Origin: Chitinophagaceae bacterium
GTDB taxonomy: Bacteria; Bacteroidota; Bacteroidia; Chitinophagales; Chitinophagaceae
Length of the DNA stretch: 55,379 nucleotides
NCBI GenBank assembly: GCA_903642275.1
Contig: CAHJWK010000016.1
Coordinates: forward strand, 1 to 55,379
Direction of reading: 5' to 3'
A program made the translations under genes and the position numbers. How positions within the stretch are numbered: the first letter of the stretch is position 1; each line of letters opens with the position of its first letter. Positions 26,381-35,762 of the stretch are shown in pieces. A model generated the notes under the pieces. It saw nothing but the letters and a program-made list of their open reading frames with translations, ran no database searches and had not been told where the DNA came from.

Positions 26381-26788
26381 ATGAAAACGAAACAAATCTG
26401 GGCTAATGTAGCGGTAAAAGATGTTAACCGCACCGATGAATTTTACACAACTTTAGGTATTAAACCAAATAAGCCACCACACATTACAGCAGAACTTACA
26501 AGCTTTGTTTTTGGCGAAGATGATTTTGTGATTCATTTTTTTAAAGAGGAAAAATTACAAGCTTCAATGAATGGTAAAATAGCTGATTTGAATAATGGCA
26601 ATGAAGTGATTTTCTCACTTTCTGCACAGAGTGAGGATGATGTAACCAAGTGGGCGAAGAAAGCGAAAGAAGCCGGTGGCACTATTATTAAAGAAGCGGC
26701 CAGGCAGGAAGATGGCTATTATTATTGCGTTTTTGCTGACCCTGATGGTCATAAGTTTAATGTGCTGTTGATAGAAAAAGGAATGTAA
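26381..26788 (+). CDS. VOC (glyoxalase/bleomycin-resistance fold) family protein
   Basis: 135 residues with one vicinal-oxygen-chelate module pair: WANVAVKDVNRTDEFYTTLG at the N-terminus and YYYCVFADPDGHKFNVLLIE at the C-terminus. Such proteins bind divalent metal and act on small organic molecules; substrate cannot be predicted. It sits between hypC and hypD with only 13 bp before it and 75 bp after it, so it is very likely cotranscribed with the hyp genes although it is not a known maturation factor. Confidence 0.85.
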   Translation: MKTKQIWANVAVKDVNRTDEFYTTLGIKPNKPPHITAELTSFVFGEDDFVIHFFKEEKLQASMNGKIADLNNGNEVIFSLSAQSEDDVTKWAKKAKEAGGTIIKEAARQEDGYYYCVFADPDGHKFNVLLIEKGM

Positions 26789-26862
26789 CCTTTAAATAAA
26801 GATGCACTCAGGTTCAAAATAATTCTAAATGCTTTTTTAGGGAATAAGCAGAACTAATATTT

Positions 26863-27963
26863 ATGAAGTATTTATCAGAATATCGTTCGCCAGAGATTGT
26901 TGATGCGTTACTGAAGCAAATAAATACAACAGTAAAAGGTAACTGGAATATTATGGAAGTATGCGGCGGACAAACGCATTCGCTTGTGAAAAATGGTCTG
27001 CTAAATATGTTGCCGCACAACATTCAAATGATTCACGGACCGGGTTGCCCCGTGTGCGTTACGCCGGTAAATTTAATTGATAAAGCAGTTTATCTCGCCA
27101 TGAATCACAACGTAATTCTTTGCTCATTTGGTGATATGATTCGTGTGCCCGGCAGTGAGATGAGTTTGCTGGAAGCGAAAGCAAAAGGCGCTGATATTCG
27201 CATCCTATATTCTCCGTTGGAAGCTGTAAAAATTGCAAAAGAAAATCCGCAACGGGAAGTTGTTTTTTTCGCTGTTGGCTTTGAAACAACGGCACCTGCC
27301 AATGCATTGTCAGTTATTCATGCGCATCGTGAAGGTGTGAAAAATTATTCAATACTAACGTCTCATGTATTGGTGCCGCCGGCAATGGAAGCTATTATGA
27401 ACGATGAGGAATGCAATGTGCATGGATTTTTGGGCGCCGGTCATGTGTGCACCATCATGGGTATGAATGAATATTATCCTATAGTTGAAAAACATAAAGT
27501 GCCTATCGTTATCACGGGCTTTGAACCGGTTGATTTGCTTGAAGGAATTTTGATGGTGGTAAAGCAACTCGAACAAAAAGAATACAAACTCGAAAATCAG
27601 TACACCCGTGTTGTTGAGCATGATGGAAACAAAAATGCTATCAATGTTATTGATACAATTTTTGAAGTAACGAACCGTGAGTGGCGTGGCATTGGTGAAA
27701 TTCCGTTCAGCGGTTACCAGGTGAAAAATGATTACAGTACTTATGATGCAAACAAAAAATTCAATATCAACATTGCTGAAGTACATGAAGACCCCACATG
27801 CTTAAGCGGTGATGTAATGAAGGGAAAAATTAAACCATATCAATGCCCAAACTTTGTCAGCAAATGCACGCCTGTAAAGCCTTTGGGTGCACCGATGGTT
27901 AGCAGCGAAGGCGCTTGTGCGGCGTATTATCATTACAATATGGCGACAGCAGTTAATGAATAA
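26863..27963 (+). CDS. hypD: Hydrogenase maturation protein HypD
   Basis: 366 residues, full length. Conserved blocks MEVCGGQTHSLVKNG, HGPGCPVCVTP, GFETTAPA, GAGHVCTIMG, GFEPVDLLEG, and the C-terminal cysteine region with TCLSGDVMKGK, CPNFVSKCTPVKPLGAPMV and EGACAAYY that holds the [4Fe-4S] cluster. HypD and HypC form the scaffold on which the Fe(CN)2CO group is built. Its stop codon lies inside the left arm of a perfect inverted repeat (27955-28010). Confidence 0.97.
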   Translation: MKYLSEYRSPEIVDALLKQINTTVKGNWNIMEVCGGQTHSLVKNGLLNMLPHNIQMIHGPGCPVCVTPVNLIDKAVYLAMNHNVILCSFGDMIRVPGSEMSLLEAKAKGADIRILYSPLEAVKIAKENPQREVVFFAVGFETTAPANALSVIHAHREGVKNYSILTSHVLVPPAMEAIMNDEECNVHGFLGAGHVCTIMGMNEYYPIVEKHKVPIVITGFEPVDLLEGILMVVKQLEQKEYKLENQYTRVVEHDGNKNAINVIDTIFEVTNREWRGIGEIPFSGYQVKNDYSTYDANKKFNINIAEVHEDPTCLSGDVMKGKIKPYQCPNFVSKCTPVKPLGAPMVSSEGACAAYYHYNMATAVNE

Positions 27964-28010
27964 TGAACAGTTAATAATAATCTCGAAATATGAACCTATC
28001 ATTATTCATT
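27955..28010 (+). repeat. Inverted repeat at the hypD-hypE junction
   Basis: AATGAATAATGA (27955-27966) covers the hypD stop codon, and its exact 12-bp complement TCATTATTCATT is at 27999-28010, 17 bases before the hypE ATG. The transcript can form a hairpin in the junction. There is no U run, so it is not a normal terminator. Confidence 0.55.
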
Positions 28011-28027
28011 TCATTCAAAATAATTAA

Positions 28028-29065
28028 ATGAACCTTTCCTGCCCAATTCCCAAGCTTGATTTTGATACCATCAATTTAGGTCATGGCAGTGGCGGCACAT
28101 TAACAAGCCAGTTGTTGGATAAAGGTGTATTCAAATTATTTGAAAATGATTTGCTCAACAAAAAACATGATGGTGCTATTTTTAATTTGAACGGAAAAGT
28201 TGCCATGAGCACGGATAGTTATGTGGTCTCTCCTATTTTTTTTGAAGGTGGAAACATTGGTGATTTGGCAGTGAATGGAACTGTGAATGATTTAGCGATG
28301 TGTGGTGCTAAAGCAAAATATTTATCGCTTGCATTTGTGCTGGAAGAAGGTTTACAAATGACAGAATTTTGGGAAATTCTATTGAGTATTAAAGCTGCTT
28401 CTGAAATTGCTGATGTGCTAATTATAACAGGCGATACAAAAGTTGTTGAGCGTGGTAAAGGCGATAAAATTTTTATCAATACAACAGGCATCGGTGAAGT
28501 ACATGCAAAAGCAAACATTGATATAATTAATATAAAAGCCGGTGATAAAATTATTTTAAGCGGACCATTAGCTGCACATGGCATCACCATTATGAGCCAC
28601 CGGCAAGGTTTGCAATTTGAAACAACTATTAAAAGCGATACAAGAGCTTTGAATAATATCATCTTGCAATTATTAGATGAATTTGGTGAAGACGTTCATT
28701 TATTACGTGACCCAACCCGTGGTGGCCTTGCAACTGTATTAAATGAGATTGCACAAGACGCAAAGGTTGGTATTAACATCGCACAAAAAAATATTACTGT
28801 TGAAGACGAAGTTGCAGGTGCATGTGAAATGCTTGGTCTTGACCCCTTATATGTTGCCAATGAAGGTTTATTTGTTGCAGTTGTTGACGCAAATATTGCT
28901 GATAAATTATTGCAACAATTAAAACAATGGGAACATGGAACAATGGCAAATATTATTGGCGAAGTAAGTGCTGAACATGTTAAGCAGGTTTTAATGAAAA
29001 GTAATATCGGCGGAAGAAGAGTGGTAAATATGCTTGCCGGCGAACAGTTACCGAGAATATGCTAA
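28028..29065 (+). CDS. hypE: Hydrogenase maturation protein HypE
   Basis: 345 residues, PurM/AIR-synthase-like ATPase. Conserved are GHGSGGTLTSQLL, STDSYVVSPIFFEGGNIGDL, NGTVNDLAMCGAK, DPTRGGLATVLNEIA and the C-terminal tail ending PRIC. The last cysteine accepts the carbamoyl group from HypF and is dehydrated to the thiocyanate that supplies cyanide ligands. It is the last maturation gene; the nickel permease follows after 77 bp. Confidence 0.97.
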   Translation: MNLSCPIPKLDFDTINLGHGSGGTLTSQLLDKGVFKLFENDLLNKKHDGAIFNLNGKVAMSTDSYVVSPIFFEGGNIGDLAVNGTVNDLAMCGAKAKYLSLAFVLEEGLQMTEFWEILLSIKAASEIADVLIITGDTKVVERGKGDKIFINTTGIGEVHAKANIDIINIKAGDKIILSGPLAAHGITIMSHRQGLQFETTIKSDTRALNNIILQLLDEFGEDVHLLRDPTRGGLATVLNEIAQDAKVGINIAQKNITVEDEVAGACEMLGLDPLYVANEGLFVAVVDANIADKLLQQLKQWEHGTMANIIGEVSAEHVKQVLMKSNIGGRRVVNMLAGEQLPRIC

Positions 29066-29068
29066 ATA

Positions 29069-29144
29069 ATTATGAATTATGAATTAAAAATCCAGTTTCA
29101 TGGTTGTATTTATATCTCAACATTCATAACTTATAATTCATAAT
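29069..29144 (+). repeat. Imperfect inverted repeat reaching the nickel permease start codon
   Basis: The 17-mer at 29069-29085 (ATTATGAATTATGAATT) is complementary at 15 of 17 positions to 29128-29144. The right arm ends with the first two bases of the permease ATG (29143). A hairpin here would cover the ribosome-binding region and start codon of the permease. Confidence 0.5.
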
Positions 29145-29844
29145 GAAATTTATGTGGACAGAAATCTTACCATTTTTATTAGCAGGGTTGGTTGGGTTTC
29201 GCCATGCATTTGAAACCGACCATTTGGTTGCGGTAAGTAATATTGTTACCAAACGTAATTCTATTGTATTAGCAATGAAAGATGGAACGTTCTGGGGGCT
29301 TGGTCATAGCACCTCTATCTTAATTGTTGGTATAATAATGTTGTTGCTGCGTTATGAAATTCCTGAAACTTATTTTCAAACAATGGAAGGTGCCGTTGGT
29401 GTAATGATAATTATTTTGGGCATTTTCAGGCTATGGCAATACTTCAAACAAAATCCAATCAGCATACATGCACACACACATTCGCATGATGCTACAACGC
29501 ATACACATTTGCACATTCATGCCGGCGCACCTGGGAAACATACGCACAAACATTTGCATAAAGTATCTTTTGGTGTTGGCATTATTCATGGACTTGCAGG
29601 CAGTGGTGTTTTAATTGCGGCGGCAATGGCAGCAATGAAAACAATCGGCACAAGTATTTTATTTCTTATTGTGTTTAGCATTGGTTGTATTGCTGGTATG
29701 ATGACAGCTGCAGGTTTATTCGGCATGCCATTCTCAAAGAAATTGCAATCATTTGCAAGAGTGCAACAGGTGCTGGTTATTGTTTCATGTTTGATATGTA
29801 TAATACTTGGTTATAAAATAATAGTGAAGAATTGGTTTAATTAG
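29143..29844 (+). CDS. NicO/UreH-type nickel permease
   Basis: 233 residues, about six membrane helices. The first helix carries the metal-recognition signature FRHAFETDHLVAV, equivalent to HX4DH of nickel/cobalt transporters, and GLGHSTSILIVG follows. Between helices 3 and 4 is a cytosolic-or-external loop (about 107-145) with some fifteen histidines (for example THSHDATTHTHLHIHAG), a likely metal buffer. It is next to the hyp genes, so nickel supply for hydrogenase is the best inference; cobalt is an alternative. Its start may be masked by an RNA hairpin. Confidence 0.85.
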   Translation: MKFMWTEILPFLLAGLVGFRHAFETDHLVAVSNIVTKRNSIVLAMKDGTFWGLGHSTSILIVGIIMLLLRYEIPETYFQTMEGAVGVMIIILGIFRLWQYFKQNPISIHAHTHSHDATTHTHLHIHAGAPGKHTHKHLHKVSFGVGIIHGLAGSGVLIAAAMAAMKTIGTSILFLIVFSIGCIAGMMTAAGLFGMPFSKKLQSFARVQQVLVIVSCLICIILGYKIIVKNWFN

Positions 29845-29848
29845 AACA

Positions 29849-30961
29849 ATGACCGAAGTAATCAATATAAAAGATAAAAATCAGGATGCTCAACCAATAC
29901 ATAAAACTTCTCTGTTTTTTTACGGTGATGAAGGCAATCCTTTCTTAGCACCGCGTGGTTTGTATGTAGTAAATAATAAATTTATTGTTGCAGATACAGC
30001 GCAAAACCGTGTCTTCATCTTTAATAAAATCCCAACTGCGAAATATGCGAAGCCTGATGTAATGTTAGGGCAAATCAATAAAACAAATACACAACGCAAT
30101 GGCGGCGGCGAAACAAATGCATCATCTTTGTTATATCCATCCGGTATTTGGGGTGATGGCAGCAAATTAATTGTTGCGGATGCATGGAATCATCGCATAT
30201 TAATCTGGAATGAATTTCCAACACATAATGCTCAGCCTGCAGACGTTGTAGTTGGTCAACCTACAATGCAAAATAATTTACCAAATGTTGAAGGTGTTGG
30301 CAGCAAACCATCAGCAAAAAACTTATACTGGCCTTATGGTGTTTGGAGTGATGGTAAACATTTATGGATTGCTGATACAGGAAACCGGAGGGTTTTATTT
30401 TATTCAGCTATTCCAACAGAAAATTATAAAGCAGCAGATAAAGTAATTGGTAAAAATAATTTTGAAGAAAAGGATTACGAAAGTGAAAATGCTGTTTGGC
30501 CTTACTCAGTAAAAGTTTCAGCAGATGGAATGCTTGCTATAACAGATACACAATATTATCGTGTATTAATCTGGAGAAATTATAAAGATGCCTTTACTAA
30601 AACTGCAGATGTAATAATTGGTCAGCCTGATTTAAATAGTTGTGGCCAAAATCAATATCAGCTAAAACCATCTGCCAATGTATTAAACTGGTGTTATGAT
30701 GTATGTTTTAAAAACAGCGCAATGTTTGTAGTTGATACAGGTAACAGCCGCATCCTTCAATTCAATAAAATTCCATCTGTAAATAACCAATATGCAAACG
30801 ATTTATTTGGCAACATAAATTTTGAAACCACCGGTGAACATCTTGAAGTGGGCAATGAAAACAGTGAAAAATTATACTGGCCTTTTGCAGCTATCTCATA
30901 TCAAAACAAATTAATAGTTGCGGATACAGGCAATCACAGAATTGCTTTTTATGAAATCTGA
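29849..30961 (+). CDS. NHL-repeat beta-propeller protein
   Basis: 370 residues with six NHL blades, each with a pattern like LYWPYGVWSDGKHLWIADTG and NRRVLFY; blades centre near residues 45, 105, 165, 215, 295 and 355. No signal peptide or membrane helix is visible, so it seems cytosolic. It begins five bases after the permease stop and is thus part of the hyp transcript. I recall NHL proteins beside uptake-hydrogenase genes in other phyla, which supports a link to hydrogenase, but the molecular role is unknown. A six-blade propeller suggests protein binding rather than catalysis. Confidence 0.85.
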   Translation: MTEVINIKDKNQDAQPIHKTSLFFYGDEGNPFLAPRGLYVVNNKFIVADTAQNRVFIFNKIPTAKYAKPDVMLGQINKTNTQRNGGGETNASSLLYPSGIWGDGSKLIVADAWNHRILIWNEFPTHNAQPADVVVGQPTMQNNLPNVEGVGSKPSAKNLYWPYGVWSDGKHLWIADTGNRRVLFYSAIPTENYKAADKVIGKNNFEEKDYESENAVWPYSVKVSADGMLAITDTQYYRVLIWRNYKDAFTKTADVIIGQPDLNSCGQNQYQLKPSANVLNWCYDVCFKNSAMFVVDTGNSRILQFNKIPSVNNQYANDLFGNINFETTGEHLEVGNENSEKLYWPFAAISYQNKLIVADTGNHRIAFYEI

Positions 30962-31022
30962 TTTTATTATCTCTTGTGAAATTTACTAAATACTATATTG
31001 CAAGTGATACAATTTAACTGTA

Positions 31023-32414
31023 ATGAGTAAAACGCAACTAAGTAAATCACTTGGTTTAAGATTAGTAGTTGTTTTGGTAATCGGTAATATCATTGGTTCT
31101 GGTGTATATAAAAAAGTTGCACCGATGATAGCAGAATTACATTCATCGGGCTGGGTTTTAATTTGCTGGATATTGGCAGGCATTATTAGTTTGTTTGGCG
31201 CTTTATGTAATGCTGAAGTTGCCGGCTTACTTGCAGATACAGGTGGCGAGTATGTGTATTATCAGAAAATTTATAACCGCTTCTTTGCATTTTTATTCGG
31301 ATGGTCTTTATTCACGGTAATACAAACTGCCGCGATTTCTGCGCTGGCTTATGTGTTTGCAGAATCGCTTAATAGTGTTGTTCATTTACCGCAATTAATT
31401 CCAGCGTGGAGTAACATTAGTATTGCCGGTTTATTTTATCCGTTTGCAGATCTTAATACGAAGCTCATAGCCATAATACTTATCATTATTCTTACATGGA
31501 TAAATACTAAAGGAGTTAAAGCCGGAGCAAGTGTAAGCACGGCAATTTTATTATTGGTATTTGGCAGCATATTTATCATTATTGCTTTCGGGTTATCAGC
31601 CAAAACAGCGGATATACACCGCATTCAAATAGCAACAACAGATAATTCATCCATTACCTTAAGTGCAGTATTTACAGCAATGCTTGCAGCGTTTTGGGGT
31701 TACCAGGGCTGGGCATCTGCCGGCTTTATTGGTGGGGAAATAAAAGATGCAAAACGTAACCTGCCCAAAGGAATTGTTATTGGTACAATAACCATCATCA
31801 TTTTATATCTTCTTTCAAACACAACTTATTTAAGCCTGTTATCAGTTCCTCAAATGCAGGAAGTTTATAGTGCAGGAAATAAGATTGCAGCAATAGAAGC
31901 AGTAAGAAGTTTTTGGGGAAACAACGGCGCTTTGTTTATATCAGTGCTGATTTTTATAACTACGCTTGGTTGTTGCAATGCCACAATTCTTTCAAGCTGC
32001 AGAACTTATTTTGCTATGGCAACGGAAGGATTATTTTTCAAGAAAGCTGCGTTGCTTAATAACAATAAAGCACCTGCCAACTCTTTAATTTATCAATGTG
32101 TATGGGCTTGCATACTTGTACTATCAGGCACCTTCGACCAATTAACAGACATGATAATTTTCGCCGTATTTATATATTATGGAGCTACCACTTTAGGTGT
32201 ATTTATTCTTCGTAAGAAAATGCCTGATACTCCACGCCCATACAAAGTTTGGGGTTATCCGGTAGTTCCTGCTATTGTAATAATTTTTTGTATCCTGCTT
32301 TTAATAAATACTGTTTTCAGCCGCCCAAGAGAAGCTGCAATTGGCGTTGCACTCATGTTAACAGGTGTACCAATGTATTGGCTGTTTAAAAAAAGAATGA
32401 AAGTTGTACAATAA
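31023..32414 (+). CDS. APC superfamily amino acid permease
   Basis: 463 residues and about 12 membrane helices. The first helix has the amino acid/cation binding break VVLVIGNIIGSGVYKK, typical of the APC family, and the segment FWGYQGWASAGFIGGEIKDA is that of the LAT/AdiC-like branch. The end FKKRMKV is a short basic tail. It imports or exchanges amino acids; which one is not clear. It lies 61 bp behind the NHL gene on the same strand, possibly on its own promoter, and converges on the T9SS cargo gene. Confidence 0.92.
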   Translation: MSKTQLSKSLGLRLVVVLVIGNIIGSGVYKKVAPMIAELHSSGWVLICWILAGIISLFGALCNAEVAGLLADTGGEYVYYQKIYNRFFAFLFGWSLFTVIQTAAISALAYVFAESLNSVVHLPQLIPAWSNISIAGLFYPFADLNTKLIAIILIIILTWINTKGVKAGASVSTAILLLVFGSIFIIIAFGLSAKTADIHRIQIATTDNSSITLSAVFTAMLAAFWGYQGWASAGFIGGEIKDAKRNLPKGIVIGTITIIILYLLSNTTYLSLLSVPQMQEVYSAGNKIAAIEAVRSFWGNNGALFISVLIFITTLGCCNATILSSCRTYFAMATEGLFFKKAALLNNNKAPANSLIYQCVWACILVLSGTFDQLTDMIIFAVFIYYGATTLGVFILRKKMPDTPRPYKVWGYPVVPAIVIIFCILLLINTVFSRPREAAIGVALMLTGVPMYWLFKKRMKVVQ

Positions 32415-32433
32415 TGAGCTGCTATAATTATGA

Positions 32434-33774
32434 TTATTGCTTGATTATACTTTGTGTGTAAGCATCGTCACCTGCTTTTATTCTTACATAATAAGAACCT
32501 GGTGCAAAATTTTTTATATTGAAATAAAGTTGTTGCTGGCCTTGCTTTAATGTGCCTTCATCTTCATTCATCAATAACTTTCCATCTTTTGAAATTACCT
32601 GTATAGTAACTTTTTTATCTGCTGTTAAACTAAGATTTACGTTGATTTTATCTTTAACGGGATTAGGATAAATCTTCCAGCCAGCAATACTTTTTAAACT
32701 TAAAAGAATAACCTTTGAATAGTTAGTTTTTCCATCAATATCAATCTGCTTTAAGCGATAATAAAATGTGTTATTTAAATCATTTAATGTAGCATCAACA
32801 TAAGAATATTTTTTTAACGATGATGTGGTGCCTGCACCCTTTACAAAGCCAACATCGGTAAACAGTTTTCCATCATTACTTCTTTCTACGTCAAACCCTT
32901 TGTTATTAAATTCTGTTGCGGTGTTCCAGGTTAATTCAGCCTGTTTATTTATTAAGCTGCCTTTAAAATTGAGCAAGCTAACAGGTAACGTTTCGCAGCC
33001 ATCCGCTGTATTACTTACATAAGGGAAAATATAAAGATTTACATCTAATGGGTCATTATTCGCATCTGACACATAATAATCACTTACACGAATCCATGTG
33101 GATCCTACCTGGTCAACATTCCATAATTGATACGCAGCAGCAGGTGCTTCATCAGAAGAATCAGCAACGATAGCTAATGAATCTCTTGTAGAATTATCCC
33201 ATGAGAAATTGCTATGATCAATTGAAATATAAAAGATTTTATTTACAGGAATGGCTATAGGTGTAGCAAATTTAATTGCAGTAAATGCACTATCAGTTAC
33301 GCTTGTTTTTATGTCACTGTATTTTAATGTAGTTGAACCAATAATAGCACCTGGGAAACCGCTTGAATCAGCATGAACATTAAAAGTAACCGTTTTATTC
33401 AAATCATCTACTACATTAGTATTACCACGAGCAAAATCAATTAAAGCTCCGGTTATGTAATTATAATCAGAACTGCTAACATCATAATAATTAGCATCCT
33501 GCTGTATTGAAATACCATCCGCATCTCTGCTTACTCCAAATGAATAACCATCGTCTTCACTGCCGTCAGTTGCGGAAACATAAATAAAAGAATGCCATAA
33601 ATTTCTTGCACTGTCAATTTTCAAAGTATCGCAGGCTGCCTGTATACCTTGCGTACTAAAATTTTTGCTGAAGCCTGTAATCTTTTTTGCGGGTATTGCA
33701 GTAGCAATATGCTTTTGAGCATTAAGAACATTTATAAACAATAACACAAAAAGGAGTAGTAAACAATTTTTCAT
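32434..33774 (-). CDS. Secreted protein with T9SS type A sorting domain
   Basis: 446 residues. Signal peptide at 1-19 (LLLLFVLLFINVLNAQ). The middle (25-260) holds beta-rich sequence of unknown family. A fibronectin-like or linker segment (about 265-355; LTWNTATEFNNKGFDVERSN) is common in T9SS cargo. The last 80 residues are the type A sorting domain (WKIYPNPVKDKINVNL, PGSYYVRIKAGDDAYTQSII). It would be exported by the type IX system to the cell surface or medium. Passenger function unknown. Confidence 0.9.
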   Translation of the reverse strand: MKNCLLLLFVLLFINVLNAQKHIATAIPAKKITGFSKNFSTQGIQAACDTLKIDSARNLWHSFIYVSATDGSEDDGYSFGVSRDADGISIQQDANYYDVSSSDYNYITGALIDFARGNTNVVDDLNKTVTFNVHADSSGFPGAIIGSTTLKYSDIKTSVTDSAFTAIKFATPIAIPVNKIFYISIDHSNFSWDNSTRDSLAIVADSSDEAPAAAYQLWNVDQVGSTWIRVSDYYVSDANNDPLDVNLYIFPYVSNTADGCETLPVSLLNFKGSLINKQAELTWNTATEFNNKGFDVERSNDGKLFTDVGFVKGAGTTSSLKKYSYVDATLNDLNNTFYYRLKQIDIDGKTNYSKVILLSLKSIAGWKIYPNPVKDKINVNLSLTADKKVTIQVISKDGKLLMNEDEGTLKQGQQQLYFNIKNFAPGSYYVRIKAGDDAYTQSIIKQ

Positions 33775-33899
33775 AATGATATTAATTATCAGGTGAAATT
33801 ACTATCGTTGCTTTAAATTTTGTTTTTTCGGGCTGACAATTTTTCTTCTCTTTGCTACTGGCAAAAATTTTGACTACATTAACCTTATTCAAAATATTT

Positions 33900-34451
33900 A
33901 TGGAAGAAAAAGATTTAGAGCAACAACCAAGAGATTTTGGGATTAATGCTGACGAAAATGCAGCAGGCACAACGCATTTAAATGATTTGCTTGAAGAAGA
34001 TTCAATTACCGATAAACTGGAAGCAGAGTTAAAAGAACAAAAGGATAAATATTTAAGACTCTTCGCTGAGTTTGATAATTATCGCCGCAGAACAGCTAAA
34101 GAAAACATGGAAATACGTCAAACAGCAGGTAAAGAAATAATTGTTTCTTTACTGGATGTGTTGGACGATTGCGACCGTGCAGAAAAGCAAATGGAAAATG
34201 ACACAGATATTGAGCATGTGAAAGAAGGTGCAATGCTTATCTTTAATAAGCTGCGCAAAACTTTACAAAGCAAAGGGTTAAAAGAAATGAACAGTGCAAA
34301 TACTAAGTTTGAGGTGGAAAAGCATGAAGCTATAACTGAAATTCCGGTTCAAAAGGAAAAACAAAAAGGCACTGTTATAGATGAAGTTGAGAAAGGTTAT
34401 TACTTAAATGACAAGCTGATACGCTTTGCAAAAGTGGTGGTAGGAAAATAA
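33900..34451 (+). CDS. grpE: Nucleotide exchange factor GrpE
   Basis: 183 residues from the ATG at 33900 ([14 protein letters not shown]); a longer frame upstream has no family-like sequence. Coiled-coil N-terminus, then [20 protein letters not shown] and the beta domain [14 protein letters not shown] and [17 protein letters not shown]. It releases ADP from DnaK. dnaJ starts four bases after the stop, the common grpE-dnaJ operon; dnaK is elsewhere. Confidence 0.95.
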   Translation: MEEKDLEQQPRDFGINADENAAGTTHLNDLLEEDSITDKLEAELKEQKDKYLRLFAEFDNYRRRTAKENMEIRQTAGKEIIVSLLDVLDDCDRAEKQMENDTDIEHVKEGAMLIFNKLRKTLQSKGLKEMNSANTKFEVEKHEAITEIPVQKEKQKGTVIDEVEKGYYLNDKLIRFAKVVVGK

Positions 34452-34455
34452 TATT

Positions 34456-35619
34456 ATGACAAAAAGAGATTATTACGAAATACTAAGTGTTACCAAAACT
34501 GCAACCGGTGAAGAAATAAAAAAATCTTACCGCAAAGTGGCCATGCAATATCACCCTGACAGAAATCCTGGTGATAAATCAGCAGAAGATAAGTTTAAAG
34601 AAGCCGCGGAAGCTTACGAGGTTTTAAGCAATACAGATAAACGTGCCAAGTATGACAGGTACGGTCATTCTGCATTTGCACCAGGCACTGGTGGTTTTAG
34701 CGGCAGTACTAACGGTAATATGGAAGATATTTTCAGCCAGTTTGGAGATATTTTCGGTGATGATATTTTCGGCAGTTTTTTCGGTGGCGGTGGCAGAAGA
34801 TCGGGCGGTAGCGGACGAAGTACCGGAAGCCGGGGCAGCAATCTTCGTGTTAAAATTAAATTGAATTTTGAGGAAATGGCCAATGGTGTTACTAAGAACA
34901 TCAAAGTAAAAAAGTATGTGTCTTGTGCTACCTGTAATGGCAGTGGCGCAAAAGATAAAGGTGGTGTTCAAACCTGTTCAACCTGTGGCGGCAGCGGGCA
35001 GGTAAGAAAAGTTACCAGTACATTTTTAGGCCAGATGCAAACTGTAACAACTTGTCCAACCTGTAATGGTGAAGGCTCAATTGTTACTAATAAATGTGCT
35101 GTTTGTAAAGGTGAGGGAAGAGTGTTTGGTGAAGAAACTGTAAGCATAAATATTCCTGCCGGAGTACAGGAAGGTATGCAGTTAAGTTTAAGTGCGAAAG
35201 GCAATGCCGGCGAACGGGGTGGCATGCCCGGTGATTTAATTGTATTGATTGAAGAAGAAGCGCATAAAGAATTACAGCGTGATGGATTAAATGTTGCTTA
35301 CGAACTGCATATTTCATTTCCTGATGCTGCCTTTGGTATTAACGCAGAAGTACCGACTATAGACGGCAGGGCAAAAATTAAAATTCCGCCCGGCACGCAA
35401 AGCGGGAGAATCTTCAGATTAAAAGGCAAAGGTTTTCCTGAAGTAAATGGTTATGGTCGTGGTGATCAACTAATACATGTCAATATATGGACGCCGCAAA
35501 ACCTTACGCAAGATGAAAAAGATATGTTGAATCAAATGAATAACAGTCCCAACTTTAAACCACAACCGGGCAAAACAGAGAAAAGCTTTTTTGATAAAGT
35601 GAAAGAAGTGTTTAGTTGA
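34456..35619 (+). CDS. dnaJ: Chaperone protein DnaJ
   Basis: 387 residues. J domain with the HPD motif ([10 protein letters not shown], near residue 33), a Gly/Phe-rich segment rich in [11 protein letters not shown] (about 75-130), four zinc-binding CxxCxGxG repeats ([32 protein letters not shown]), and two substrate-binding domains. It delivers unfolded proteins to DnaK. The gene is intact and ends before a strong terminator. Confidence 0.97.
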   Translation: MTKRDYYEILSVTKTATGEEIKKSYRKVAMQYHPDRNPGDKSAEDKFKEAAEAYEVLSNTDKRAKYDRYGHSAFAPGTGGFSGSTNGNMEDIFSQFGDIFGDDIFGSFFGGGGRRSGGSGRSTGSRGSNLRVKIKLNFEEMANGVTKNIKVKKYVSCATCNGSGAKDKGGVQTCSTCGGSGQVRKVTSTFLGQMQTVTTCPTCNGEGSIVTNKCAVCKGEGRVFGEETVSINIPAGVQEGMQLSLSAKGNAGERGGMPGDLIVLIEEEAHKELQRDGLNVAYELHISFPDAAFGINAEVPTIDGRAKIKIPPGTQSGRIFRLKGKGFPEVNGYGRGDQLIHVNIWTPQNLTQDEKDMLNQMNNSPNFKPQPGKTEKSFFDKVKEVFS

Positions 35620-35639
35620 TACATGTGAACTTACTTACC

Positions 35640-35670
35640 AATCCGCTTAAATTATTAAGCGGATTTTTTA
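35640..35670 (+). terminator. Terminator of the grpE-dnaJ operon
   Basis: AATCCGCTTAA pairs with TTAAGCGGATT around a four-base loop, followed by a T run (TTTTTTA). Position 20 bases after the dnaJ stop. A clear intrinsic terminator. Confidence 0.88.
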
Positions 35671-35762
35671 TTTAATTAATTGCTTTAAAAATTATTCCAG
35701 TTAAGAGTTACTGCTTGCATGAAAAAAATTATAAAATTATATTGCATTCATGATTTATTTTT

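Noticed and set aside
32415-32433. Terminator between the permease and T9SS cargo genes
   Set aside because: The gap is only 19 bp and AT-rich; no stem with a T run could be drawn.
34624-35317. Frames overlapping dnaJ on both strands
   Set aside because: All lie inside the intact dnaJ reading frame and have biased Ser/Pro/Leu composition of mirror frames.
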